DNA of 55,304 bases, from the NCBI RefSeq assembly GCF_900111865.1, contig NZ_FOJS01000019.1, positions 1 to 55,304 of the forward strand. Reading direction: 5' to 3'. The stretch comes from Parageobacillus thermantarcticus (GTDB taxonomy: Bacteria; Bacillota; Bacilli; Bacillales; Anoxybacillaceae). Below are positions 38,956 to 49,255 of this stretch, in pieces. Below the pieces are notes generated by a model, which had not been told where the DNA came from, did no database searches, and saw nothing but the letters and a program-made list of their open reading frames with translations. Position 1 is the stretch's first letter. Each line of letters opens with the position of its first letter. The position numbers and the translations under genes were made by a program.

Positions 38956-39810
38956 ATGAATACTAATATTTCGGTTTTAATTAATACATTTAATGAAGAA
39001 AAAAACATTCGCAACTGTTTAGAATCTGTCAAATGGGCAGATGAGATTATTATTGTGGATATGTATAGCGATGACAGGACGGTGGAGATTGCACGAGAGT
39101 ATACAGACAAAATTTATATGTATGAACGTATGGGATATGCTGATCCTGCAAGACAATTTGCTCTTGAAAAAGCTTCTAATGAATGGGTGCTAGTTGTTGA
39201 TGCAGATGAAATAGTTCCGATTAGGTTAAGGAACAAGCTTATTGAAATTGCTGAATCAGGTAAGTATGATGCAGTTTTAATCCCCAGCATCAACTATTTT
39301 TTTGGATACAAAATGAAAGGAACCGGATGGGGACCATTACAGGATATGCATATACGTTTTTTCAAGAAAAAGTTTATGAACTATGGAACTAGAATCCATA
39401 ATTTTTCAAATCTCGATCCGTCAGCGCGTGTCTACAAATTAAAAGATGAATCGTTGGGATTTATCCATTTTAACTATATTGATGTTGAACATTTTTTAGA
39501 GAAGTTAAACAGATATACAACGATTGAAGCCAAAAACGCTGTTGATGCAGGTGAAAAATTTAGTGTGACGAAACTTCTTATAATTATACTTAAAGAGTTC
39601 ATTAATCGATTTATCAGGAGAAAAGGCTATGCGGATGGATTTCAAGGCTTTGCTCTTTCAATGCTTATGGTAACTTACAGATTAAGTGCTTCTTTAAAGC
39701 ATTATTTAATTGAAAAATATTCCTGCAAAGAGGTTAGAGAAGAAGTATTAAGACAGTATGATATAATAGCAAATAGAGAAATAGAAAAATATAAAAATAC
39801 AAAAGTTTAG
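38956..39810 (+). CDS. Glycosyltransferase family 2 (WaaE/KdtX-like)
   Basis: 284 residues with an N-terminal GT-A fold: SVLINTFNEEKNIRNCLESV, then EIIIVDMYSDDRT and the DxD-type motif VVDADEIVP (about 76-84). The WaaE-like features ARQFALEKA and a late amphipathic C-terminal part support the subfamily. Adds one sugar to the lipid-linked repeat unit in the cytoplasm; donor unknown. AGAGGGGAG precedes ATG 38956. Strongly AT-rich compared with galU, a sign of transfer. Confidence 0.88.
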   Translation: MNTNISVLINTFNEEKNIRNCLESVKWADEIIIVDMYSDDRTVEIAREYTDKIYMYERMGYADPARQFALEKASNEWVLVVDADEIVPIRLRNKLIEIAESGKYDAVLIPSINYFFGYKMKGTGWGPLQDMHIRFFKKKFMNYGTRIHNFSNLDPSARVYKLKDESLGFIHFNYIDVEHFLEKLNRYTTIEAKNAVDAGEKFSVTKLLIIILKEFINRFIRRKGYADGFQGFALSMLMVTYRLSASLKHYLIEKYSCKEVREEVLRQYDIIANREIEKYKNTKV

Positions 39811-39821
39811 ATATTAATGAT

Positions 39822-40450
39822 GGTGTTGTAAGCTAGAGCAAAAACTCAAAATTCTGCATAAGAATGTATAATCGTACATGTAGTAAATAGCGCTGATAAC
39901 AACGTAGAAGTTCTAAACCATTATTCTTTAAGCGGTTAAATGTCTGTTCAATCGAGTTGTAGAGACGAAACAACTATTTCCAAATTGTGTTTTTAGAAAT
40001 AGAGGCATCACTCGACTATAGCCATCTCTTCTATCTTCACTATTTCGAGGATGAAGGAAAACGGAAAAAAGTTGTTGGTTTGTTCTGTTATTCGACGGAC
40101 TTTTTCACTGTCATAGGCGGCATCTTCAAGGGAAATTTCAATCTTTCATTCTTTAGAGACGTTTTTTAATCCTTGGCTTTTTCTTGAAATTTTTGTTGTT
40201 TTCGAAGGTCCGCACGCTTCATACGTTGGGCATGTATAACTCAATCCCCAACGATGAAGCATTTTTGTGATGCCAAACCGAGTCATGGATACATGAAATT
40301 TTTCTTCTAATACATATTATATAAGTTGCAATAAAGAATTTCCGAATTTTTCGTTTCCGTTTTCATCTCGATACGAGCTGATACGGTGTAGCATGGCGGG
40401 GAATCAGTTGGATGTAAAACAAAATTTCAACTTATATAGATGTTTTTTTA
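39822..40450 (-). pseudogene. Degenerate DDE transposase relic
   Basis: On the minus strand, fragments in shifting frames resemble an IS4/IS5-type transposase. EISLEDAAYDSEKVRRITEQ is read from about 40145 downwards, and SIEQTFNRLKNNGLELLRCY with QRYLLHVRLYILMQ near 39950-39850, the Glu-containing end of a DDE domain. Stops and frameshifts interrupt all frames. The plus-strand frame at 39987-40169 is only its antisense. No clear terminal repeats were found. It separates the glycosyltransferase from the flippase gene; 40451-40579 holds no gene. Confidence 0.65.
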
Positions 40451-40579
40451 TCATGTTCATTTGTAGTAGAAAGGTTTGTTGTTTCTATTCATCGACTTTG
40501 GTCAATGTATGGATGAAATGAGTATAACGAAATTATCTACAATCTTAAGATTTAAAAAACGATTGGTTGTGACAGATGG

Positions 40580-41842
40580 ATGACGAATAAAAAAAAATTA
40601 ATTGAAAATATTATTTCCTTATTAATTTTACAGGGAAGCAATTATATAATTCCTCTTATTATTTTCCCTTATTTAGTTCGCGTAATCGGAGAAGAAAGTT
40701 ATGGAATTATTTCAGCTGCCTCAGCCTTTATTGGATATTTTATTGTATGTAGTGATTACGGTTTTAACATCACTGCAACACGTGAAATAGCTGTTAATAG
40801 GGATAATCCGAAAAAAGTATCGGAAATTTTTAGTACAGTGATATTTACAAAGTTTTTTATTATGGTTCTTGGATTTATTATAATGGTAATAATTATTTGT
40901 TCAATCGAAAAGGTGCGAATAGAGTGGCCTGTTTACCTTGTTACTTATATAACAGTATTAGGAAATGTTTTATTTCCAATTTGGTTTTTTCAAGGAATAG
41001 AAAAAATGAGGTATATCACAATATTTAATTTGGTTGCGCGTACCCTGTCCGTTTTAGGAATTTTTATTTTTGTAAATGAACAATCCGATTACTTGATAGC
41101 TGCATTAATACAATCTTTTGGATCACTAGTACCTGGTATTATAAGCTTCTGGGTTACAAAGAGAATTTTTAAATTTAAATTGATTAAACCGCAAATGATT
41201 ATCGACCAATTGAAAAAGGGATTTTCTATATTTTTGTCTGGGATTTCAATTATATCTTATACATCATATAATACTATAATCATCGGTTTATTTTTGGGGC
41301 CGAGAGAAGTAGGGATATTTTCTATCTCATTAAAATTAATTCAAGTTTTTACTTCATTAACACAACCAATATTGCAGGCTTTCCTTCCTTATTTGTCCAC
41401 AGTTTTTAACAAATCTGTAGAGGAAGGAAGAAAATTAACATATAAGGTAACTTTTTTCCTTATATTATTTAATCTGTTGATTACTGTAGGGATTCTATTG
41501 TTTATAGAACCAGCAGTCAATCTGGTTTTTGGTGATGTATCTAAAGAAACGATTAAATATGTGAAATTAATGTCTTTATTGCCGCTTATTACTACGGTTG
41601 CTTATATTTTTATAAATATTTTAATGTTAAATGAAGGAATTATTAAGTACAGCATGTATATATATTTTGCTGCAGGATTGCTTAATGTAATCTCAGGTCC
41701 GATTGTATTGAGAAATGGTAATTTAACATCGCTAGTATGTTTATATGTGATTATTGAGTTGTTTATTACTTTAATGGCAATATATGTTTATTTAAAAATG
41801 AGGTGGAAGTGTGCAATTAAGCATAATTATATTAAACTATAA
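40580..41842 (+). CDS. wzx: Wzx-type oligosaccharide flippase
   Basis: Flips the undecaprenyl-linked repeat unit across the membrane. 420 residues with about 12 hydrophobic segments; the start has the family pattern LLILQGSNYIIPLIIFPYLV followed by RVIGEESYGII, typical of the PST/RfbX group. Very AT-rich. The RBS is weak (no clear GGAGG before ATG 40580), perhaps because the IS relic lies directly upstream. It overlaps the following glycosyltransferase gene by 32 nt. Confidence 0.9.
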   Translation: MTNKKKLIENIISLLILQGSNYIIPLIIFPYLVRVIGEESYGIISAASAFIGYFIVCSDYGFNITATREIAVNRDNPKKVSEIFSTVIFTKFFIMVLGFIIMVIIICSIEKVRIEWPVYLVTYITVLGNVLFPIWFFQGIEKMRYITIFNLVARTLSVLGIFIFVNEQSDYLIAALIQSFGSLVPGIISFWVTKRIFKFKLIKPQMIIDQLKKGFSIFLSGISIISYTSYNTIIIGLFLGPREVGIFSISLKLIQVFTSLTQPILQAFLPYLSTVFNKSVEEGRKLTYKVTFFLILFNLLITVGILLFIEPAVNLVFGDVSKETIKYVKLMSLLPLITTVAYIFINILMLNEGIIKYSMYIYFAAGLLNVISGPIVLRNGNLTSLVCLYVIIELFITLMAIYVYLKMRWKCAIKHNYIKL

Positions 41843-42641
41843 AACGCCTTTTTTAACTTCTCAATGTGTTGATAGTGTAATAAAGCATTTAGATGGGAGC
41901 ATAACCTATGAGGTGTTAATTGCTGATAATTGTAGTGATGATGGCTCTTATGAATATTTAAGCAGCAAATATAGTGAATATAAAAATATATTAGTTGTTT
42001 CTAATGCAGAAAATTTAGGCTTTTCACGTGGAAATAATGAGTTAGCAAAACTAGCTAAGGGAAAATATTTATTGTTCCTTAATAGCGATACACTAATTCT
42101 AGAAAAGGAAGCTATTGTAGGTTTGATTAATAAAATGGAGAATGATAACACAATTGGTCTTTCGGCATGTAAACTCTTAAATGAAGATAGAACACTACAA
42201 ATTTCATATGCTAAGTTGCCGCGTTTTATTGATATTGTAAGTGAATATTTGTTCGGCAAATTAACAAATCATTATAAAAAACAGTTTAATGATGTAGCAG
42301 AAGTAGAATCAGTCATTGGTGCATTTATGATTATTAAAAAAAGCCTATTTATGGATATAGGTATGTTCGACGAAGATTATTATTTTAATGCAGAGGATAT
42401 TGATTTATGTGCGCGAGTGAGGAAAGCAGGATATCGGATTATTTATGACCCTCGCCATGCAATAATTCATTTTGGGGGTGGATCCCAAGGGGGAGTTGCA
42501 TGGGTTAACAATAAAAATTTACATGAGAATAGAATAAAGTATTGTTATAAGCATTACAAGTTCCCAATTTCTACTTTAGCTAAACTATCGATTTTATTAG
42601 GAATTTCTTTGAGAAAAGTATTTCAAAAGGTAAAAGCATAA
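41811..42641 (+). CDS. Glycosyltransferase family 2 (rhamnosyltransferase-like)
   Basis: 276 residues beginning MQLSIIILNYKTPFLTSQCV, then EVLIADNCSDDGS and LFLNSDTLI (DxD-type NSD), and the block FDEDYYFNAEDIDLCARVRK with the catalytic ED. This is the WcaA/RfbF-like GT2 group that often transfers rhamnose, which fits rmlABCD downstream, but the donor is inferred. GTG start at 41811, inside the wzx 3' end, with AGGTGGA upstream. AT-rich. Confidence 0.88.
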   Translation: MQLSIIILNYKTPFLTSQCVDSVIKHLDGSITYEVLIADNCSDDGSYEYLSSKYSEYKNILVVSNAENLGFSRGNNELAKLAKGKYLLFLNSDTLILEKEAIVGLINKMENDNTIGLSACKLLNEDRTLQISYAKLPRFIDIVSEYLFGKLTNHYKKQFNDVAEVESVIGAFMIIKKSLFMDIGMFDEDYYFNAEDIDLCARVRKAGYRIIYDPRHAIIHFGGGSQGGVAWVNNKNLHENRIKYCYKHYKFPISTLAKLSILLGISLRKVFQKVKA

Positions 42642-43046
42642 AGAATATTTTAATGATGCATTGTGATGCAGGGGGATTTATTTATATAGATGTACATCGA
42701 AACGTTAACGTCCGTATAAGTGGCTTCCACCCTAGTTGTTTATTGCAAAATTAAAGTGCAGAGATGTGCAAAATTTTTATGCAAATGGTTATGCAGAGGG
42801 GCTTTACATGGAGGGGCAGTCATGATAACCTGTTTGGGTTTGCCAAATCTGTTACAGCTGGCCGCTTGGCAAAAGAATCATGGCTGCAGAGGCTCCATGT
42901 CAAGCCCTCAATAGCGAGAATTCAGATTGAATTTTTATGCAATATAAACGAATTTATATACTGCAATACTCTGCACTTTTTCCTTGCAAAAAACACCTAG
43001 TTATACTGCTCCTAGGTATTTCACTAAGAAAAGGAGCGGAAACGGA
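42642..43046 (+). other. 405-bp spacer without a gene
   Basis: Short frames here (for example 42720-42914) have no recognisable content. Visible features: inverted repeat TTGCCAA/TTGGCAA around 42839-42875, and ACCTAG/CTAGGT (42995-43000 / 43012-43017). CCTTGCAAAAAACACC (from 42982) partly matches, inverted, GGTTAACTTTTCAAGG at 44106-44121 (11 of 16), which may mark the ends of the IS630-type relic. Confidence 0.45.
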
Positions 43047-44099
43047 ATGAAACAATTGAAAATCACCAACGACCATGAATGGACGCCACGAAAGCTTCGT
43101 AAGGAAGAGCGAAAAATCAAAAATGTTTCCCTTCGTCAACGCGTCATGGCCGTTCGCCTCGTCATGGAAAGGTATCTGCAAAGAGGTCGCTTCCATGCTC
43201 AATCTGTGCCGCCAAAGCGTAGCGTTTTATGTATCCTTATTCAACGAAGGAGGACTCGATCTCCTGCTCGATCGGAAACGTCCGCCGGGCCGGGAGCCGT
43301 CTTTGACGCCGGAACAGCAACAGGAACTGAAACAGACCATCTTGCCCCGCACCTCGGCCGAACTCGGTTGAGATATCGCTTCTTCTTGGAACACTCGGAT
43401 CATTCAGTCTTACATTCGCGAGCGCTACGGGGTGACCATGTCCCGGGAAGGTATTCGTAAACTTTTACATCGAATGAGACTCTCTTGAACTCGGCCCACC
43501 TATACCCTGGCGAAAGGCTATGCCGAACAACAGCAGGCGTTTGAGAAACAAATGGAGCTCATAAAAAAATTGATCAATCCCGATACGGTTCTTTTGTATG
43601 CCGATGAGCCCCACGTCCGATCGTATCAAATCCTGCGGGCTACTTGGTCGGAAATCGGCCGGCAAAAACAGGTGCCCATGTATGGCCACCATGCCCACGT
43701 TTCTGTATTTGAGGTGGTGAATCTTCTCGATGGGGACACCGTTCTTCATCGAGCGGCCGCCGCGAATGCCACGACGTTTTTGGGTTTTTTAAAGATCTCG
43801 AAGAGCCGTTATTCAGACAAGCTGATCGTGCTCAGGCTTGACAATGCTCGCATCCACCATGCCAAAATGGTGAGAGATTTCTTGCGCCAAGAAGGGGAAT
43901 CGTTTCACTTGATCTTTTTACCTCCTTATTCCCCACAGCTGAATCCCATCGAACGCTTGTGGAAATGGCTCAAAGATCGGTCATTGCGAATGTGTTTCAC
44001 AAAGACCAAATGGATATTGACGGGGCCATTGCCCGGTTTATGAATTATATTGACCAACGCCCCAAAGACGTGCTTCGACGCTTGGGGTGTGTAGCGTGA
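43047..44099 (+). pseudogene. Frameshifted IS630-family transposase
   Basis: A full-length but broken IS630-type gene. It begins MKQLKITNDHEWTPRKLRKE at ATG 43047, shifts frame near 43180 (helix-turn-helix part with NLCRQSVAFYVSLFNEGGLD), carries stops at about 43369 and 43486, then continues as the DDE domain: VLLYADEPHVR (first Asp), VLRLDNARIHHAK (second Asp) and PPYSPQLNPIERLWKWLKDR (Glu). Another frameshift near 44000 leads to the end MNYIDQRPKDVLRRLG at 44099. At least four lesions, so inactive. Confidence 0.85.
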
Positions 44100-44461
44100 T
44101 GCAATGGTTAACTTTTCAAGGTACATTTATATAGTAACATATATAGAGGAAAATGAACGGACTAACTATTAGATAAGTATCAATTACCTTTCTTAATCTC
44201 GTTTAGCATTTTATGAGTGATAGCCAATCTAATACTATAAAGTAAAGGGGTTAATGATTATTATTTTGATTAAAAACAATGTAAAAGTTTTGGGAAAAGT
44301 GGGATGGCAGAACTCACCCCCTCCTCTTCATTAAAGTTTATTGGTTGAACAAGTTATCTTTGTTTCCGAATTATTACCGAACAGCTAAGTTATTTATAAA
44401 AAAGGTGTTTATTTTGAAAATAAGAAAAATTCACTTCTTATAGGGGAGAGTAGGGAAAACA
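44100..44461 (+). other. 362-bp AT-rich spacer between IS relic and polymerase gene
   Basis: No ORF of note. It may hold the promoter of wzy, but no convincing -35/-10 pair stands out. AGGGGAGAGTAGGG at about 44440-44455 is the RBS of the next gene. Confidence 0.5.
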
Positions 44462-45742
44462 TTGAAGAAAAAGATTAATCTTTATAAATTAATTGCTATT
44501 TTATCAGTGTTTGGTATTTTTTTGTTAGAAGCAGATCTTTTTTACTTAACTACGAACAATGCTTTAAAGGTTTTATTAAGCTGTGTAACATTAATAACTT
44601 GTGTATTACTATTAATTAAATGTTTTTTTTCAAAAGAGAAAAAATTTATTTTTAATAAGTTTATTTTATTTTTTATAATATATAGCTTTGTAGAGATAGT
44701 AATTAGCGTCTATAGATACAGCCTAAGTATTATAAGTGTTTTTGCGGTAGCTAAATACATTTTTATAATTATGGCTTATTATATTTTTAGTTTTTATATT
44801 AGAAAGAAAGATAAAAATAAATTTGTTAATATTGTTATGTTGTTTTCTTTGATATGTTCGATAGTGATGCTTTTACAATACTTTTTATATCCGAAATATG
44901 GGTTATTTCTTAATATAATGAGATATGGCTTTAGATTTTCGTCATTAAGAATCTATGAAGGTGAAGGACTTATCAATATTGGGATAGTAATAGCATTCGG
45001 TAGTTTAATAAACAAGAATTTTAAGTTTAGGGTATTACCTTATTTAACTTTTATAATAGGATTGCTTGAAGCTATTTTTGTACAAAAAACTAGAATGGTA
45101 CTCTTATGTATAATCTTAACTTGTGTTTTAGTTTACTTGGTAAAGAATATAAAACGAATAGGGAGATTATACTTATTTATACTTTTTTTACTTATTATAA
45201 TTGGAATTGTACAAAATACTTCTCTCTTTAGCGAATATAAAAGTTCTTTTTCTACCGACGATAATTCATATACAATAAGGCAAGCAGAAATTGCATTTTA
45301 TCTAAAGCAATTTAGTGAGAACATGTTGTTCGGCATGAGTTTTATTCCTTACAACGCTTCAAGTTTTACAGATATGATTCTACGAGGACCTTATGATAAT
45401 TATTACAGAGACGATGTCGGAATAATAGGATTTATGAATACATTTGGCTTAATTGGTTTGGTTTGGTTCATATTAATGTTAGGGAGAGTAACTAGGATTA
45501 TTATTTTATCTGTACAAAAAAAGTCAATAAATGATAATTACGAAATACTTTCCCTTTTATTATTTGTAGTTTTTTCTTTGTGGACATTAATAATAATGGA
45601 TCCTCAAAGAATTATAGGTTTTCCTATTTTATTAGCATTGGTTGATTATCTCTACTTTTGTAATAAAAACACTGATGTCAGTATAATTAATGTTCAACGA
45701 TCTTTATCTAGCACCACCGGTATTAACAATATAAAAATATAA
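44462..45742 (+). CDS. wzy: Wzy-type polysaccharide polymerase
   Basis: Joins repeat units on the outer face of the membrane. 426 residues with 10-12 hydrophobic segments and a large outer loop (about 255-310, SSFSTDDNSYTIRQAEIAFY region) as in O-antigen polymerase/ligase proteins. Sequence identity within the family is low, so the call rests on topology and on its place in a cluster with wzx and an initiating transferase. TTG start at 44462. It has the lowest G+C of the window, pointing to transfer. Confidence 0.8.
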   Translation: MKKKINLYKLIAILSVFGIFLLEADLFYLTTNNALKVLLSCVTLITCVLLLIKCFFSKEKKFIFNKFILFFIIYSFVEIVISVYRYSLSIISVFAVAKYIFIIMAYYIFSFYIRKKDKNKFVNIVMLFSLICSIVMLLQYFLYPKYGLFLNIMRYGFRFSSLRIYEGEGLINIGIVIAFGSLINKNFKFRVLPYLTFIIGLLEAIFVQKTRMVLLCIILTCVLVYLVKNIKRIGRLYLFILFLLIIIGIVQNTSLFSEYKSSFSTDDNSYTIRQAEIAFYLKQFSENMLFGMSFIPYNASSFTDMILRGPYDNYYRDDVGIIGFMNTFGLIGLVWFILMLGRVTRIIILSVQKKSINDNYEILSLLLFVVFSLWTLIIMDPQRIIGFPILLALVDYLYFCNKNTDVSIINVQRSLSSTTGINNIKI

Positions 45743-45918
45743 TAGTAAATAAAATCTAATTATTGTATGAGCGTTCTAATTTTTAAGGGAATTTTATTTG
45801 TTTTCTACCTAATTTTACGGTTAGGCAAAAGCAAATATGATTTAAAATCGTACCGGATTTCTTATGTTTATTTATGTAAAATTTTGCTCCATAACTTAGA
45901 AAAGGATGTGAATTTCAT

Positions 45919-46806
45919 TTGAAAGGTATTATCTTAGCAGGCGGCAGTGGTACTCGCCTTTATCCTTTAACAAAGGCTGTATCTAAACAGTTATTGCCTA
46001 TCTATGATAAACCTATGATTTATTATCCACTATCTGTTTTAATGTTAGCTGGTATCCGTGATATTTTGATTATCTCTACTCCAAGTGATACGCCGCGTTT
46101 TCAAGAATTGCTAGGAGATGGATCAAACTTAGGAATCTCATTATCCTATGCCGTGCAACCTTCTCCAGACGGTTTGGCACAGGCATTTATTATTGGTGAA
46201 GAGTTTATCGGTGATGATAATGTTGCGCTTATTTTAGGTGACAATCTTTTCTACGGTCACGGTTTGACACAGTTGTTGCAGAGAGCGGTTGAGCGCAAAA
46301 CTGGGGCAACGATTTTCGGCTATTATGTCAAGGATCCTGAACGTTTTGGTGTTGTGGAGTTTGATGAGAATGGGAAAGTAATTTCTATTGAAGAGAAACC
46401 GCAAAATCCTAAGTCCAATTACGCGGTAACTGGGTTATATTTTTATGATAATCGTGTTATTGAAATTGCTAAAAGCATTAAACCTTCTGCACGTGGGGAA
46501 TTAGAGATTACGGATGTGAATAAAAAATATTTGGAACTTGGCGAATTGCATGTTGAAATTTTAGGTCGTGGTTTTTCTTGGTTAGATTCAGGAACACATG
46601 AGTCATTGCTTGAAGCTTCGCAATTTATCGAAACAATCGAGAAACGCCAAAGCTTAAAGGTTGCTTGCCTTGAGGAAATCGCTTATGTAAAAGGATATAT
46701 TACGCGGGAACAATTGTTAAAGTTAGCGGAGCCGTTAAAGAAGAACCAGTACGGCCAATATTTAATAGATATCGCGAATCAGAAGAAGAAACCAATCTAT
46801 TTATAA
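45919..46806 (+). CDS. rmlA: Glucose-1-phosphate thymidylyltransferase
   Basis: First step to dTDP-L-rhamnose: dTTP + glucose-1-phosphate to dTDP-glucose. 295 residues with [20 protein letters not shown] (5-24), [18 protein letters not shown] and [22 protein letters not shown] start at 45919 with AAAGGATGTG upstream. First gene of rmlACBD (rfbACBD), which follows with short gaps or overlaps. The 176-bp spacer before it (45743-45918) holds no gene. Confidence 0.96.
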   Translation: MKGIILAGGSGTRLYPLTKAVSKQLLPIYDKPMIYYPLSVLMLAGIRDILIISTPSDTPRFQELLGDGSNLGISLSYAVQPSPDGLAQAFIIGEEFIGDDNVALILGDNLFYGHGLTQLLQRAVERKTGATIFGYYVKDPERFGVVEFDENGKVISIEEKPQNPKSNYAVTGLYFYDNRVIEIAKSIKPSARGELEITDVNKKYLELGELHVEILGRGFSWLDSGTHESLLEASQFIETIEKRQSLKVACLEEIAYVKGYITREQLLKLAEPLKKNQYGQYLIDIANQKKKPIYL

Positions 46807-46824
46807 AATGGCGGGGTGCTTGTT

Positions 46825-47388
46825 ATGAAAGTGATCGAGACTTCACTGCCCGGTGTGTTGTTGATTGAACCGAAAGTATTCGGCGACCACCGCGGCTTTT
46901 TTATGGAAAGCTACAATAAAAAGCTTTTTGTGGAATACGGGCTTGATTTCGATTTTGTTCAAGATAATCATTCGTTGTCGCAACAAGCGGGAACGATCCG
47001 CGGGCTTCATTATCAGTTAAACCCGAAAGCGCAAACGAAACTCGTCCGAGTCACTAGAGGCGCCATTTATGATGTTATCGTTGATATCCGCAAAGGTTCG
47101 CCGACGTTTGGCAAATGGCAAGGGTTCATTTTAAGCGCGGAGAATAAACGGCAATTGCTTGTGCCGAAAGGGTTTGCGCACGGTTTTTGTACGTTGGTGG
47201 AAAATACGGAAGTGCAGTATAAAGTGGATGAATACTATTCTCCGGAACATGATCGCGGGATTCTTTGGAATGATCCGGCGTTAGGGATTGACTGGCCGAC
47301 AGCCAATCCAATTCTTTCTGACAAAGATACAAAACATCCACTATTAGCAGATGCCGAAATCAACTTTGAATGGGAGAGACAGTCATGA
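46825..47388 (+). CDS. rmlC: dTDP-4-dehydrorhamnose 3,5-epimerase
   Basis: Third enzyme of dTDP-rhamnose synthesis. 187 residues from ATG 46825 (GCGGGGTG 6 nt upstream). Cupin fold with DNHSLSQQAGTIRGLHYQ (catalytic His at RGLHYQ), YDVIVDIRKGSPTFG and KGFAHGFCTL. Visibly more GC-rich than the genes on both sides. It overlaps rmlB by 4 nt. Confidence 0.95.
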   Translation: MKVIETSLPGVLLIEPKVFGDHRGFFMESYNKKLFVEYGLDFDFVQDNHSLSQQAGTIRGLHYQLNPKAQTKLVRVTRGAIYDVIVDIRKGSPTFGKWQGFILSAENKRQLLVPKGFAHGFCTLVENTEVQYKVDEYYSPEHDRGILWNDPALGIDWPTANPILSDKDTKHPLLADAEINFEWERQS

Positions 47389-48398
47389 ATCTTTTAGTTA
47401 CAGGCGGAGCAGGTTTTATTGGCAGTAATTTTGTTCGTTACATGCTTGAGAAATATCCAAATTATAAAGTAGTCAATTATGATTTATTAACCTATGCTGG
47501 TAATCTTGAAAACTTAAAGGATGTCGAAAATCATCCTAACTATACATTTGTGAAAGGTGATATCAATAACCGTGAGCTAGTGGATTATCTTGTTAAAACG
47601 CACGAGATTGACGTTATTGTGAACTTTGCGGCGGAATCGCATGTAGACCGCAGTATTACAGATCCTGATATTTTCGTAAAAACAAATGTATTAGGCACGC
47701 AAGCGTTATTAGATGTGGCGAAAGCCAACCATATTAAGAAATATGTGCAAATTTCAACGGATGAAGTGTATGGTACACTTGGAGAAACGGGATATTTTAC
47801 AGAAGAGACGCCATTGGCGCCAAATAGCCCTTATTCGGCAAGTAAGGCTGGTGGAGACCTACTTGTAAGAGCGTATCATGAAACGTACGGTCTCAATGTG
47901 AACATTACGAGATGTTCCAATAACTATGGACCATATCACTTCCCTGAAAAACTCATTCCGTTAATGATCACGAATGCGCTGGAAGGGAAAGAACTTCCGA
48001 TTTACGGTGACGGCCAAAATATTCGCGACTGGCTGCATGTGAAAGACCATTGCGCGGCGATTGATTTAGTCATTCATAAAGGAAGACCGGGGGAAGTATA
48101 CAATATAGGCGGACATAATGAACGGACCAATAATGAAATTGTGCATCTAATCGTTGAAAAACTCGGGGTTTCGAAAGATTTAATTAAATATGTTGCCGAT
48201 CGTCCAGGGCATGATCGTCGTTATGCGATTGATCCAACGAAAATTATGACTGAGCTTGGTTGGAAGCCACAATATACCTTTGAAAAGGGCATCGTAGAAA
48301 CGATCCAATGGTATATCGACAACCAAGAATGGTGGAAAAATATTAAATCGGGCGAATATATGAACTACTATCAAAAGCAGTATGGTGACAAGCTATGA
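47385..48398 (+). CDS. rmlB: dTDP-glucose 4,6-dehydratase
   Basis: Second enzyme of the pathway, NAD-dependent extended SDR. 337 residues from ATG 47385: TGGAGFIGSNFVRYML (NAD fold), FAAESHVDRSI, STDEVYGTL and the catalytic YSASKAGGD (YxxxK). ATGA overlap with rmlC; ATGA overlap with rmlD. Confidence 0.96.
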   Translation: MNLLVTGGAGFIGSNFVRYMLEKYPNYKVVNYDLLTYAGNLENLKDVENHPNYTFVKGDINNRELVDYLVKTHEIDVIVNFAAESHVDRSITDPDIFVKTNVLGTQALLDVAKANHIKKYVQISTDEVYGTLGETGYFTEETPLAPNSPYSASKAGGDLLVRAYHETYGLNVNITRCSNNYGPYHFPEKLIPLMITNALEGKELPIYGDGQNIRDWLHVKDHCAAIDLVIHKGRPGEVYNIGGHNERTNNEIVHLIVEKLGVSKDLIKYVADRPGHDRRYAIDPTKIMTELGWKPQYTFEKGIVETIQWYIDNQEWWKNIKSGEYMNYYQKQYGDKL

Positions 48399-49240
48399 AA
48401 GTGGTTGTAACAGGTGCAAAGGGTCAGCTTGGCACAGATTTAGTCCATTTACTCGCTGATAGAGGGTATGAAGTTTATGGTTATGGACGAGAAGAGTTAG
48501 ATATAACAAACTTTGACCAAGTAAAACAGGTCATTAGCGAATTTAACCCTGATGTTGTCATTCATGCCGCAGCGTATACAAAAGTTGATTTAGCAGAATC
48601 TGAGCCGGATCAAGCGTTTTTAGTTAATGCCTACGGAACAAGAAATGTTGCTGTCGCATCGGAAGCAGTGGAAGCTAAACTTGTCTATATCAGTACCGAT
48701 TATGTCTTTGATGGAACAGCGAATGTACCATATAACGAGTTTGCTCCAACAAATCCACTTAGTGTATACGGTAAAAGTAAATTAGCAGGGGAACGGTTTG
48801 TTCGCGATTTACATTCCAAGTTTTTTATCGTCAGAACTTCTTGGGTGTATGGAAAGCATGGAAATAATTTCGTTAAAACAATGTTAAAGTTGGCCCAAGA
48901 ACGAGATGAGTTAATGGTCGTCCATGACCAAGTCGGTTGTCCGACGTATGCAGTTGATTTAGCGAATTGTATTTTGGAGCTGATTCAAACGGAAAAATAC
49001 GGAGTTTACCATGTTTCCAATTCTGGACATTGTTCTTGGTACGAATTTGCGAAAGCAATTTTTGAGGAAGCGGGGATAGAAATTAAGGTAAATCCTTGTA
49101 CAACAAAAGACTTCCCAAGACCAGCACCAAGACCAGCTTATTCTGTGTTTAAGCATATGGCATTAAAGTTAAATGGGTTTAGTGAAATGAGGGAATGGAG
49201 AGAAGCGTTGAAAGAGTTTATAATACAAATTAAACTATAA
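48395..49240 (+). CDS. rmlD: dTDP-4-dehydrorhamnose reductase
   Basis: Last enzyme: reduces to dTDP-L-rhamnose. 281 residues with VVTGAKGQLGTDLVHLL, IHAAAYTKVDLAESEPD, ISTDYVFDG and YGKSKLAGE (YxxxK). Overlaps rmlB by 4 nt and completes the rmlACBD set, showing that rhamnose is a building block of the polymer made here. Confidence 0.96.
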   Translation: MKVVVTGAKGQLGTDLVHLLADRGYEVYGYGREELDITNFDQVKQVISEFNPDVVIHAAAYTKVDLAESEPDQAFLVNAYGTRNVAVASEAVEAKLVYISTDYVFDGTANVPYNEFAPTNPLSVYGKSKLAGERFVRDLHSKFFIVRTSWVYGKHGNNFVKTMLKLAQERDELMVVHDQVGCPTYAVDLANCILELIQTEKYGVYHVSNSGHCSWYEFAKAIFEEAGIEIKVNPCTTKDFPRPAPRPAYSVFKHMALKLNGFSEMREWREALKEFIIQIKL

Positions 49241-49255
49241 GGTAGTGATGAACAT

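Noticed and set aside
39987-40169. Plus-strand 60-codon ORF
   Set aside because: It lies antisense to the degenerate transposase fragments and has no RBS or recognisable content.
42720-43000. Short plus-strand ORFs before the IS630-type relic
   Set aside because: No RBS, no family features, overlapping each other in different frames; most likely flank of the insertion element.
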